Source: Ensifer sp. LC163 (GTDB taxonomy: Bacteria; Pseudomonadota; Alphaproteobacteria; Rhizobiales; Rhizobiaceae). From it: a stretch of DNA of 64,000 bases. The notes beneath the pieces were generated by a model that was not told the DNA's origin, did not search any database, and saw nothing but the letters and a program-made list of their open reading frames with translations. This document shows, one piece after another, positions 24,176 through 32,869 of this stretch. The first letter of the stretch is position 1. Every line of letters begins with the position of its first letter. A program made the position numbers and the translations under genes. The stretch spans positions 496,001 to 560,000 of the forward strand of contig NZ_MBSS01000001.1 of the NCBI RefSeq assembly GCF_001695855.1, given 5' to 3'.

Positions 24176-26623
24176 CTACATCCTCACCCGCTCGGAGCGC
24201 GGATCGTACATCGCCTTCAGCGACGCCTCGGCTTTCACCCGCGTGCCGGCGATCTCGATCTCGAAACTTGAACCGAGCACGTCGGCGTCGCTTTCGCCTT
24301 CGGAGGGCACGTAGCCAAGGCCGATGGCGCCGCCGAGATGGTGGCCGTAATTGCCTGAGGTGATGGTGCCGACGATCTTTCCATCACGCACGATCGCCTC
24401 GTTGTGGAAGAGGAGCGGCTCCGCATCGGCCAGCCGGAACTGCACCAGCCGGCGCGAAAGCCCGCGATTGTGCTTGGCGAGCACCGCCTCGCGGCCGATG
24501 AAATCACCCTTGTCGGGTTTGACAGCAAAGCCGAGCCCGGCCTCGAGCACGTGGTCCTCGTCTGTGATGTCGTGGCCGAAATGTCGAAAGGCCTTTTCGA
24601 TGCGGCAACTGTCGAGCGTGTGGATGCCACAGAGCTTCAGCCCGAGATCCTGCCCCGCCTCCTCCAGCGCCTCGAACACATGCGCCGTCTGGTCGGTGGA
24701 AACATAGAGTTCCCAGCCGAGTTCGCCGACATAGGTGACGCGGTGGGCGCGGGCGAGGCCCATGCCGATCTCGATCTCACGCGCCGTGCCGAAGGGATGC
24801 GCGGCATTCGAAAAATCGTTCGGGCTCACCTTCTGCATCAGGTCGCGCGCCTTCGGCCCCATGACGCAGAGCACGCTTTCGCCGGCGCCGACATCGGTGA
24901 TGACGACGAACTCGTCGCGCACATGCTTGCGCAGCCAGGCAAGATCGCGCTGCAACGTGGCGCCCGGCACCACCAGCAGGAATGCGGTTTCCGAAAGGCG
25001 CGTGACCGTCAGGTCGCTTTCGATGCCGCCGCGGCCGTTGAGCATCTGGGTGTAGACGATGCGGCCGGCCTCGACATTCATCTCGTTGGCGCAGAGCCGC
25101 TGCAGGAAGGAGAGCGCATCGCGCCCCTCAACCCGGATCTTGCCGAAGGAGGTCATGTCGAACAGGCCGACGCCGTTGCGAACCGCCAGATGTTCGGCCT
25201 TCTGGTTTTCGAACCAGTTCTGCCGTTTCCAGGAATAGCGGTATTCGCGTTCCTGGCCTTCGTTCGCAAACCAGTTGGCGCGCTCCCAGCCGGCGACCTC
25301 GCCAAACACGGCGCCGCGCGCCTTCAGATGTTCGTGCAGCGGCGAGCGCCGTACCCCACGCGCCGTTGCCATCTGGCGATAGGGGAAGTGATCGGCATAG
25401 AGCAGCCCCAGCGTTTCGGAGACGCGATCCTTCAAGTAGGCGCGGTTCTTCTGGAACGGCTGGGCCCGGCGGATGTCGACTTCCCAGAGGTCGAAGGGCG
25501 GCTCGCCGTCGTTCATCCATTGCGCCAGCGCCATGCCGGCGCCGCCTGATGAGACGATACCGATCGAGTTGTAGCCGGCCGCGACCCAATAGCCTTTCAC
25601 CTCCGGCGCCTCGCCAAGATAGTAGCGGTCGTCGGGCGTAAAGCTTTCCGGACCGTTGAAGAAGGTATGGATGCCGGCCGTCTCCAGCATCGGCATGCGA
25701 TTAACCGCCATTTCGAGGATCGGCGAGAAATGGTCGAAATCGTCAGGCAGCTGATCGAAGCAGAAATCCTCGCGGATGCCGTCCATGCCCCAGGGCTTGG
25801 CCTTGAGCTCGAAGGCGCCGACCAACATCTTGCCGGCATCCTCCTTGTAGTAGGTGCATTCGTCCGGCACGCGCAGCACCGGCAGGCGGGTCAGTCCCGG
25901 GATCGCCTCGGTGACGATGTAGAAATGCTCGCAGGCATGCAGCGGCACGGTGACGCCTGATTGCCGCGCGAACTCCCTGCCCCACATGCCGGCACAGTTG
26001 ACGACGTTGTCGGTCTCGATCGTGTAGCTCTCGCCGTTCTGCTCGCAGGTCACGCCCGTCACCCGGCCGTCCTTCTTCAGGACGGACGTGACCTTGACGC
26101 CCTCGATGATCGTCGCCCCGTTCTGGCGCGCACCCTTGGCGAGCGCCATGGCGATGTTGGCCGGATCGCACTGGCCATCGAGCGGCAGATGCACCGCCGC
26201 CCTCACGTCCGAGGTATTGAGATGCGGATACATCGCCTTGACCTCGTCGGGCGTGATCTCGCGCACGTCGACGTTGAAGGCACGCGCCAGCGATGCCTGG
26301 CGGTAGATTTCCTCCTTGCGCTCCTCCGTCAGCGCCACGGTGATCGAACCGTTCTGGCGCATGCCGGTGGAAATGCCGGTTTCGGCCTCAAGCTTGACGT
26401 AGAGGTCGGCCGAGTATTTCGCCAGCCGCGTCATGTTCTGCGAGGCGCGCAGCTGGCCGATGAGGCCGGCCGCATGCCAGGTCGTGCCCGACGTCAGCTG
26501 CTTGCGCTCAAGCAGCACCACGTCGGTCCAGCCGAGCTTGGCGAGATGATAGGCGACCGAACAGCCGGAAACGCCACCACCGATGATGACCGCACGGGCT
26601 TTCGAGGGGATCGGCTTCGTCAT
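24176..26623 (-). CDS. Dimethylglycine/sarcosine dehydrogenase-like flavoprotein, second paralogue
   Basis: 815 aa. N-terminal DAO-type FAD domain with the GGGVSGCSVAYHLAKLGWTD dinucleotide motif, and TWHAAGL, whose His is the usual covalent FAD attachment site. The C-terminal half (from about residue 420) is a GCV_T aminomethyl-folate domain (for example GELGWELYVSTDQT, then RIEKAFRHFGHDITDED). The family oxidatively removes N-methyl groups and passes the C1 unit to tetrahydrofolate. Its start overlaps the stop of the first paralogue by four bases. Confidence 0.9.
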   Translation of the reverse strand: MTKPIPSKARAVIIGGGVSGCSVAYHLAKLGWTDVVLLERKQLTSGTTWHAAGLIGQLRASQNMTRLAKYSADLYVKLEAETGISTGMRQNGSITVALTEERKEEIYRQASLARAFNVDVREITPDEVKAMYPHLNTSDVRAAVHLPLDGQCDPANIAMALAKGARQNGATIIEGVKVTSVLKKDGRVTGVTCEQNGESYTIETDNVVNCAGMWGREFARQSGVTVPLHACEHFYIVTEAIPGLTRLPVLRVPDECTYYKEDAGKMLVGAFELKAKPWGMDGIREDFCFDQLPDDFDHFSPILEMAVNRMPMLETAGIHTFFNGPESFTPDDRYYLGEAPEVKGYWVAAGYNSIGIVSSGGAGMALAQWMNDGEPPFDLWEVDIRRAQPFQKNRAYLKDRVSETLGLLYADHFPYRQMATARGVRRSPLHEHLKARGAVFGEVAGWERANWFANEGQEREYRYSWKRQNWFENQKAEHLAVRNGVGLFDMTSFGKIRVEGRDALSFLQRLCANEMNVEAGRIVYTQMLNGRGGIESDLTVTRLSETAFLLVVPGATLQRDLAWLRKHVRDEFVVITDVGAGESVLCVMGPKARDLMQKVSPNDFSNAAHPFGTAREIEIGMGLARAHRVTYVGELGWELYVSTDQTAHVFEALEEAGQDLGLKLCGIHTLDSCRIEKAFRHFGHDITDEDHVLEAGLGFAVKPDKGDFIGREAVLAKHNRGLSRRLVQFRLADAEPLLFHNEAIVRDGKIVGTITSGNYGHHLGGAIGLGYVPSEGESDADVLGSSFEIEIAGTRVKAEASLKAMYDPRSERVRM

Positions 26624-29067
26624 GCGCGCAGTCTTTCGTTAGAGGGATCCCAGAGCGGCTGGTCGGCCTCGACGGTCGCCTTGAAGCGATCGCCGAAGAT
26701 CTCGACCTCGATCTCCTTGCCGGGCACGGCGAGATCAGCGCGCAGCATGCCGAGCGCAATCGACTTGCCGACGCGGTAGCCCCAATTGCCCGACGTCGTT
26801 TCGCCGACCACCTGACCGTCCGACCAGAGCGTCGACATGTAGGGAGCGTCGCAGCCGTCGGCGGCGACCGTCAAGGTGACGAACCGCTTGCTCACGCCCT
26901 GCTGTTTCTCCCGTTCGAGTGCCGCCTTGCCCTTGAAGCCCGGCTTCGCCCAGTCGACGAACCGCTCCAACCCTCCCTGCAGGATAGTGTAGTCGGTGGA
27001 GAGATCGCCCTTCCAGGCGCGGTAGCCCTTCTCGATGCGCAGGCTGTCGAGCGCCTCCATGCCGAAGGGCTTCAGGCCATGCTTCTGACCGGCACCCCAG
27101 ACCGCATCGAAGATGGCGGCGGTGTCGTCGGTCTTGGTGTGGATCTCCCAGCCGAGTTCGCCGGCAAAGGACACGCGCACCAACTGGCAGTAACGCCCGG
27201 CGATCTGCGCCGTCTGGTGGGTCAGCCAGCCCTTGGCGAGATCCGCGTTGCTGACTTCGGCGAGGATATCGCGCGATTTCGGACCCGTCAGAATCTGGCA
27301 GGCAAACTGGGTGGTGACATCGTCAAGCGTGAAGGCGGCGTCCTCGGGCAGATGTTCGCGCAGCCATTCCAAGTCGTGCCATTGCGCTGTTGCCGCCGTG
27401 ATCAGGAAGAAGAAATCCTCGTCCAGCATCATGACCGACATTTCCGTGACGATGCGGCCCTTGTCATCGGAGAAATAGGCAAGGCCGATGCGACCCGGCT
27501 TCGGCACGCGGCCAGTGATCAGGCCGGAAAGCCACGCGGTCGCCCCCTTGCCCTTGACCCGGAAGCGCGAGAACCCCGGCAGGTCGAGGATGCCGGCGGC
27601 ATCGCGCACGGCCAGGCATTCTTCTTCGATGCGCTTGGCCCACGGCCCTTGCCGGCCCCAGGTCTGCGTCGCCTCCTCTGACGTGTCGTCGCCGGGTTTG
27701 GCATACCACATCGCCCGTTCCCAGCCGTTATAGGGTTTGAACTGCGCGCCGAGTGCGGCGATACGATCGTGGATCGGCGACAGCTTCTTGCCGCGTCCGG
27801 CGGCCCAATAATGCTTCGGAAAATGCATCGCATATTCGTGGCCGTAGATCTCCATGCCCTTGGCGATGCAATAATCCTGGTCGGTATAGTCGGTGTAGCG
27901 CCGCGGATCGCAGGACCACATGTCCCACTCCGTCTGGCCCTCGGTGATCCACTCGGCCAACACCTTGCCGGCGCCGCCGGCCTGGCAGATGCCGAAGGTG
28001 AAGACGCAGGCCTCGAACGCGTTCGGCACGCCCGGCATCGGCCCGATCAGCGGATTGCCATCGGGCGCATAGGGGATCGGGCCGTTGATGACCCGCGACA
28101 GCCCCGCGGTTCCAAGGATGGGCACCCGTTCGACGGCGTCGTTCAGATACCATTCCAGCCGCTCGAGATCGTCAGGGAAGAGCTGGAACGAAAAGTCTTC
28201 GGGCATCGGGTCGTCGGGCGTCGTCCAGTGCGCACGGCAGTTGCGCTCGTAGGGTCCGAGGTTCATGCCGTTCTTCTCCTGGCGGAGATAGTAGGAGCTG
28301 TCGACATCGCGCAGCAGCGGCAGCTTGTGGCCAACCTCCTTCGACCAGGCGGCAAGCTCCGGGATTTCGTCGAACAGGATGTATTGATGGCTCATCACCA
28401 TCATCGGCACGTCGCGGCCGAACATCTTGCCGACCTCGCGGGCGTAATAGCCGGCGGCATTGACGACATATTCGCAGCGGATCTCGCCCTGCGGCGTCGA
28501 GATCACCCATTCGTCGTTTTCGCGGCGCGCCGCCGTGACGGGACAGAAGCGGATGATCTTTGCTCCCATATCGCGCGCGCCCTTGGCGAGCGCCTGCGTC
28601 AACTGCGCCGGGTCGATGTCGCCGTCATAGGGGTCGTAGAGCGCGCCGGTCAGCTCATGGGTTTCGAGGAACGGATAGCGGCTGCGCATCTCGTCCGGCG
28701 TCAGGATATCGAGGTCCATGCCCTGGTAGCGCCCCATGCCGACGACGCGCTTGAACTCCTGCAGCCGCTCGCGGGAATGGCCGAGCCTTATCGAGCCGGT
28801 GACGTGGTAGTTCATGGGATAGTCGACGCGCTGCCCAAGATCGCGGTAGAGCGACGCGGAATAGCGCTGCATGTTCATGATCGACCAGGACGACGAAAAC
28901 GTCGGCACGTTGCCGGCCGCATGCCAGGTCGAGCCGGCCGTCAGCTCGTTCTTTTCCAGAAGCACGCAGTCGGTCCAGCCGGCCTTGGCAAGATGGTAGA
29001 GCGAGGAAGCGCCGATCGCTCCCCCACCGATGATCACGACCCGCGTGTGAGACGGCAAATTCGACAT
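26620..29067 (-). CDS. Dimethylglycine/sarcosine dehydrogenase-like flavoprotein, first paralogue
   Basis: 815 aa, ATG after GAGGGAAC. Same architecture as the next gene: GGGAIGASSLYHLAKAGWTD, STWHAAG with the FAD-binding His, a central FAO_M-type region, then a GCV_T domain (GELGWEIHTKTDDT, SLRIEKGYRAWKGDLSTDYT). The two are paralogues of equal length but clearly diverged, so probably act on successive methylated amines. First gene of the operon, facing a LysR regulator across 122 bp. Confidence 0.9.
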   Translation of the reverse strand: MSNLPSHTRVVIIGGGAIGASSLYHLAKAGWTDCVLLEKNELTAGSTWHAAGNVPTFSSSWSIMNMQRYSASLYRDLGQRVDYPMNYHVTGSIRLGHSRERLQEFKRVVGMGRYQGMDLDILTPDEMRSRYPFLETHELTGALYDPYDGDIDPAQLTQALAKGARDMGAKIIRFCPVTAARRENDEWVISTPQGEIRCEYVVNAAGYYAREVGKMFGRDVPMMVMSHQYILFDEIPELAAWSKEVGHKLPLLRDVDSSYYLRQEKNGMNLGPYERNCRAHWTTPDDPMPEDFSFQLFPDDLERLEWYLNDAVERVPILGTAGLSRVINGPIPYAPDGNPLIGPMPGVPNAFEACVFTFGICQAGGAGKVLAEWITEGQTEWDMWSCDPRRYTDYTDQDYCIAKGMEIYGHEYAMHFPKHYWAAGRGKKLSPIHDRIAALGAQFKPYNGWERAMWYAKPGDDTSEEATQTWGRQGPWAKRIEEECLAVRDAAGILDLPGFSRFRVKGKGATAWLSGLITGRVPKPGRIGLAYFSDDKGRIVTEMSVMMLDEDFFFLITAATAQWHDLEWLREHLPEDAAFTLDDVTTQFACQILTGPKSRDILAEVSNADLAKGWLTHQTAQIAGRYCQLVRVSFAGELGWEIHTKTDDTAAIFDAVWGAGQKHGLKPFGMEALDSLRIEKGYRAWKGDLSTDYTILQGGLERFVDWAKPGFKGKAALEREKQQGVSKRFVTLTVAADGCDAPYMSTLWSDGQVVGETTSGNWGYRVGKSIALGMLRADLAVPGKEIEVEIFGDRFKATVEADQPLWDPSNERLRA

Positions 29068-29189
29068 GCACTGTTCCCTCGTTTTGCCGGAATTCTTGCC
29101 GTCGAAACGGGGCGCCATCAAGCGATGGAAACAGGCTTTATTGATCGACAATTTCGATTAGATTGGACGAACCTTCGAAACCGGACGGG

Positions 29190-30062
29190 ATGCCGATGCA
29201 AGTGGATCTGATCGAGACGTTCCTGGACCTGATGGAGACGCGCTCCTTCAACCGCACCGCCGAGCGGCTGAACATCACGCAATCGACGGTGTCCCACCGG
29301 GTCAAGGCGCTGGAAGCCCAGTTCAATCGCAAGCTCTTTACCCGCAACAAGGGCGGCACGGTGCCGACGGCTGCCGGCCTGCGGTTCCTGGATTACGCGA
29401 AAGCCCTGCAAAACCAGTGGCATGAGGCAACACGCGCGGTCACCAATGCCGGCGCGCTGGAGCGCTCGATGCGGCTCGGCATCCAGCACGATCTGGCCGA
29501 AGCCTTTGCCGGCGAATGGCTCTCGGCCATTCGGCTGGAGTTGCCGACAACCGAGATCTACATGGAGGCCGATTACTCCAACCAGATGAACCGGGATCTC
29601 GGTGCCGGCGAACTCGACCTCGCCATGCTCTATACTCCGCATTATCTGCCCGATCTGCACTATGAAAGGATCGGCGATCTGCATTACACGATGGTGAGCA
29701 CGGCTGCCGCCGCCTTGTCGGATATCAGGATCGAGACCTATATCCAGGCGATCTATTCGCCGGCCTTCGATCGCGCCCATCGGCTGGCCTTGCCGCATCT
29801 CTCCGCAGCACCGGTGGCAACCGGCCAGAACCTGGCGATCACGATGCTGCTGCATTCGCTCGGTGGCGCCGCCTATGTCACCACCGCAACGGCTCGCAGG
29901 CTCATGCAATCCGGGAGCGCCACCCTTGTTGCCGACGCGCCGGTGATCGCGCAGACGGTCTATGCCGCCACCAGCCTGCGCACCCGACACGCCCACCAGC
30001 ACCGCAAGATCATCGGCGCGATGCAGGCGCTGCTTTCCGCAAATGACGAAGGCGCTGGCTGA
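29190..30062 (+). CDS. LysR-family regulator of the demethylation cluster
   Basis: 290 aa; an ATG two codons later has a slightly better placed GGACGGG site. Helix-turn-helix: MQVDLIETFLDLMETRSFNR, TAERLNITQSTVSHRVKALE. The effector domain follows from about residue 90. Divergent position next to the flavoprotein genes suggests control by the amine substrate. Candidate half-site palindromes ATTG-ATCGA-CAAT (29140-29152) and CCATC-AAGC-GATGG (29115-29128) lie in the shared region. Confidence 0.88.
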   Translation: MPMQVDLIETFLDLMETRSFNRTAERLNITQSTVSHRVKALEAQFNRKLFTRNKGGTVPTAAGLRFLDYAKALQNQWHEATRAVTNAGALERSMRLGIQHDLAEAFAGEWLSAIRLELPTTEIYMEADYSNQMNRDLGAGELDLAMLYTPHYLPDLHYERIGDLHYTMVSTAAAALSDIRIETYIQAIYSPAFDRAHRLALPHLSAAPVATGQNLAITMLLHSLGGAAYVTTATARRLMQSGSATLVADAPVIAQTVYAATSLRTRHAHQHRKIIGAMQALLSANDEGAG

Positions 30063-30067
30063 CGGGC

Positions 30068-30173
30068 CTACAGCGCCGCGCGTCTATTTAGACGCGCAAA
30101 GGTCGCTGTAACACTTTGAGTTGCTGCATAATTTTGTCCTTAAATCGATTCCGATTTAAGGAATTATGCAGTA
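30068..30173. repeat. RIME-like palindromic element, copy 2
   Basis: Two-hairpin element as at 1264. It overlaps the 3' end of the permease gene at 30156, whose last codons and stop are read from the element's right arm. Almost identical to copy 3 (45827). Confidence 0.9.
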
Positions 30174-30842
30174 GGCCATGCGGCGCTGGATCAGCCGCTG
30201 CAGGAACATCAGGATCGAGACGATCGCCAGATAGTAGACGAGTGCTGCCGAATACCATTCGACGAAGCGGAAGCTCGACGCGATCGCGTCGTTGACGACG
30301 GCCATGATCTCCCGCATCGAAATCACATAGGCAAGCGAGGTCAGCTTGATCAGGTTGATGAACTCGTTGACGAGCACCGGCATGACGATGCGCAATGCCT
30401 GCGGCAGGACGACGAGGAAGAAAGTCTGCAGCCGGTTGAGCCCGAGCGCGCGGGCCGCATCCGTCTGTCCCTGGCCGATCGCCGCCAGCGCCCCGCGCAT
30501 CGCTTCGGCCATATAGGCGGTCGTGACCAGCGTGAAGGCGATGAAGGCGGCGGCAAAGGGCGTGTACCAGGGCGCCCGCGTCAGGCCTGGAAAGAGCTGC
30601 GGCGCGCCGTTCCAAACGATCAGCAGCACGAGGATCAGCGGGGCCGAGCGAAACAGCCAGACATAGATCTGGGCTGCAGTGCGGCGCACCGCCGCCATCG
30701 AATTCAGGGCGACGGCAAGCGGCAGGCAGAGCAGGAACGATGCGACCTGAACCAGGATGGACAGCAGGATGGCGATGGCCGCGCCCTGCAGCATGACCGG
30801 CATGGTCAGGGCATCCAGAAACAGTTTCGTATCGAAGTTCAT
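30156..30842 (-). CDS. Amino-acid ABC transporter permease (HisM/GlnP class)
   Basis: 228 aa, about five membrane helices, with the EAA loop DAARALGLNRLQTFFLVVLPQ written at residues about 128-148. The start directly follows the binding-protein gene (22-bp gap). The final residues YCIIP and the stop come from the RIME-like element, which implies that the native tail was replaced. A second permease and the ATPase normally follow in such operons and are missing here. It must borrow an ATPase or be inactive. Confidence 0.88.
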   Translation of the reverse strand: MNFDTKLFLDALTMPVMLQGAAIAILLSILVQVASFLLCLPLAVALNSMAAVRRTAAQIYVWLFRSAPLILVLLIVWNGAPQLFPGLTRAPWYTPFAAAFIAFTLVTTAYMAEAMRGALAAIGQGQTDAARALGLNRLQTFFLVVLPQALRIVMPVLVNEFINLIKLTSLAYVISMREIMAVVNDAIASSFRFVEWYSAALVYYLAIVSILMFLQRLIQRRMAYCIIP

Positions 30843-30864
30843 TCCCTGCCCACCTTCTCAAGCA

Positions 30865-31680
30865 TCAGCGGTCGTAATCGACGTCGAAGAGCGCCGGATC
30901 GAGGCCGTACTTCTTGGCGATGCCACCAAAGAAACCCTGTTCCTTCAAGGTCTTCAGCCCCGCCTTGACCGCGGCGGCATCGCTGCCTTCGCGTCTGGAG
31001 TAGATGCCGTAGGTGAAGTCCGAGGCCCAGGTGTAGGGAAGCTGCAGCTCTCCGTCGGAGCGCGAGGCGCGGTAGGCGCCTTCGGCCTCCTCGGTCACCG
31101 TCGCATCGACGCGGCCGACGAGGACCTGCTGGTAGGCCGCCTGCTGGGTCGGATATTCCTGCACCTCGACCGGCGGCTGGCCCTTGGCGATCAACGCCTT
31201 GTTCAGGGGCTCGATCCGCTCCTCCTTGTAGTAGGCGCCGGCTTCGAGCGCGATCACCTTGCCGCTCAGATCTTCCGGCACCTTGATGGCGTCGCTGCCG
31301 GCCTTGGTCACCATTGCGGTGGCCGATTTCATGTAGGACACGCCGTCATAGGTCTCGCGGCGCTTGGCGTTGATGTAGATGCCGCTGGCGATCATGTCGC
31401 AGCGCCCGGCTCCGAGCGTCGGCAGCAGCCCGGCAAATTCCGTGACGGTATAGTTGACCTTGGCGTTCCAGAGGCCGGCGAGCGCCTCGACGATCTCGAC
31501 ATCGATGCCGGTAGGCTTCGCATCGGCCGGGCTCTCCTTGAAGGTCAGCGGCGGAAAGGCTGCGGTGGTGCAGACGCCGATATCGCCGTCGGCGGCAAAG
31601 GCCGGCGGCTCCGCCTGGGCAAGCCCCGCCGACAGCAGAATGGTCCCGAGAAGGGTTGCATGCGATGCCAGTCTGATCAT
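30865..31680 (-). CDS. Amino-acid ABC transporter substrate-binding protein (family 3)
   Basis: 271 aa, start after AGGGGAAT. Signal peptide to about residue 22 (LGTILLSAGLAQA). The family 3 pattern is GIDVEIVEALAGLWNAKVNY, then LLPTLGAGRCDMIASGIYIN and ETYDGVSYMKSATAMV. Periplasmic receptor for a polar amino acid or related amide. Grouped with GYD and isochorismatase-family genes under a divergent LysR gene. Confidence 0.9.
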   Translation of the reverse strand: MIRLASHATLLGTILLSAGLAQAEPPAFAADGDIGVCTTAAFPPLTFKESPADAKPTGIDVEIVEALAGLWNAKVNYTVTEFAGLLPTLGAGRCDMIASGIYINAKRRETYDGVSYMKSATAMVTKAGSDAIKVPEDLSGKVIALEAGAYYKEERIEPLNKALIAKGQPPVEVQEYPTQQAAYQQVLVGRVDATVTEEAEGAYRASRSDGELQLPYTWASDFTYGIYSRREGSDAAAVKAGLKTLKEQGFFGGIAKKYGLDPALFDVDYDR

Positions 31681-31691
31681 CTCTATTCCCC

Positions 31692-31994
31692 TCATTGTGT
31701 TGGTGAAACGCGCCCGACGATGTCGCCGTAGGTCTGGCTGTCGAAGGCGGGAAGGATAAGCGGGTCCACGAACCCGTCGCGTCGTGCCGTCAGCACGTAT
31801 TGCATCATCGACGCATTGTCCGGCATCTCGAAAACCTGGACGAAATCGTAAGCTCCGAGCGTGGCGTAGAAGGCGACCGAGCGACCGCCGAGCGAAGAGA
31901 CGCGGTCTTCGCTCACCTTGCGCCGCGCGCCGCTATCGGCGAGTTCGGCCAATCCCTTGGCCGTCAGTTTCATCAGCGAGATATATCGTTGCAT
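31692..31994 (-). CDS. GYD-domain protein
   Basis: 100 aa. GYD pattern: QRYISLMKLTAKGLAEL at the N-terminus and YATLGAYDFVQVFEMPDNAS near residue 44, a ferredoxin-like dimeric fold. Function of the family is unknown. It sits between the hydrolase gene (60-bp gap) and the binding protein (start 12 bp away), so is likely part of the same operon. Confidence 0.85.
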   Translation of the reverse strand: MQRYISLMKLTAKGLAELADSGARRKVSEDRVSSLGGRSVAFYATLGAYDFVQVFEMPDNASMMQYVLTARRDGFVDPLILPAFDSQTYGDIVGRVSPTQ

Positions 31995-32054
31995 GGGGCA
32001 TCATTCCGTTGAAACGGTTGGCATAGAACCAGCGATGTGGTGGTGGTGTCGGTG

Positions 32055-32720
32055 TTAGCGGCTTGCGTTCGCCAGGCCGGCGATGACCGCGTCGCTGGTC
32101 GAGACCGTGCCGAAGACGCCGTTCTCGATCGAGATCATGTTGATCGCCGCCTCATGCGCCCATTGCTCGCCGCTGGCGCAGCAGTCCGAGATCGTCAGGC
32201 ACTGGAAATTGCGGTCGCAGGCCTCGCGCAGCGTCGTATGCACGCAGACATCGGTGGTGCAGCCGGCAAACAGCATATGGGTGATGCCCTGCGCCCTCAG
32301 CACGTGCTCGAGATCCGTATAGGTGAACGAGCTGTTGCAGGTCTTGTCGATGATGACGTCGCTCTCCGCGACATCGAGTTCTGGCAGAAGCTGAAAGCCA
32401 GGGCTCGAACGCAACAGCACCTGCGTGTTCTCCAGACCTGAGCGCTTGCGGCGCCATTTCTCGTAGGGCGTCATGTCGGCGAGGTCGGCACGGTAGCCCT
32501 GGCGCGTGTGGACGATCAGGCAGCCGGCTCGTCGCGCGGCTGATATGACGCGGTTGACCACCGGCACGATGGCCGCGAGCGGCGCCGGATCGTAGCCCAT
32601 CGAGGCGAAGTAGCCGTCGGGCGAGCAGAAGTCGATCTGAAGGTCGATCACCATCAGCGCGGTCTGTGACGGAACCAGCTTGTCGTCATAAGGAAAATCA
32701 AATGGTTGCGCCGCGATCAT
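32055..32720 (-). CDS. Isochorismatase-family cysteine hydrolase (biuret hydrolase/RutB-like)
   Basis: 221 aa. Catalytic triad candidates: Asp in MVIDLQIDFC, Lys in IIDKTCNSSF and Cys in GCTTDVCVHTT. The surrounding pattern FASMGYDPAPL and HTRQGYRADLADM resembles the biuret amidohydrolase and RutB group, which cleave amides of small nitrogen compounds. With an amino-acid-type transporter in the operon this suggests uptake and hydrolysis of an amide. Substrate not proven. Confidence 0.85.
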   Translation of the reverse strand: MIAAQPFDFPYDDKLVPSQTALMVIDLQIDFCSPDGYFASMGYDPAPLAAIVPVVNRVISAARRAGCLIVHTRQGYRADLADMTPYEKWRRKRSGLENTQVLLRSSPGFQLLPELDVAESDVIIDKTCNSSFTYTDLEHVLRAQGITHMLFAGCTTDVCVHTTLREACDRNFQCLTISDCCASGEQWAHEAAINMISIENGVFGTVSTSDAVIAGLANASR

Positions 32721-32757
32721 GGTGTCTCTCCCTCTCTCCGACCCGATTCATAGGAGT

Positions 32758-32784
32758 AAAAATCGATTGGGAATAGCGATTTTT
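32758..32784. promoter_or_regulatory. LysR-type operator AAAAATCG-N11-CGATTTTT
   Basis: Perfect 8-bp arms with an 11-base spacer, the classical T-N11-A LysR box layout. It lies between the divergent amidohydrolase and LysR genes, 38 bp from the former. Confidence 0.7.
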
Positions 32785-32869
32785 TGTGCTTGATATTGTC
32801 TAGTTTCGCTAAACGATTGCGGGTTCCGACCCGAATGCAATCAGCGGCAGATCAGGGCCCGGAGGTAGA

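Noticed and set aside
22706-24271. 521-codon plus-strand frame
   Set aside because: Antisense to the Rieske oxygenase gene and runs through REP hairpins.
27769-29211. 480-codon plus-strand frame
   Set aside because: Antisense to the first DMGDH-type gene, no recognisable domain.
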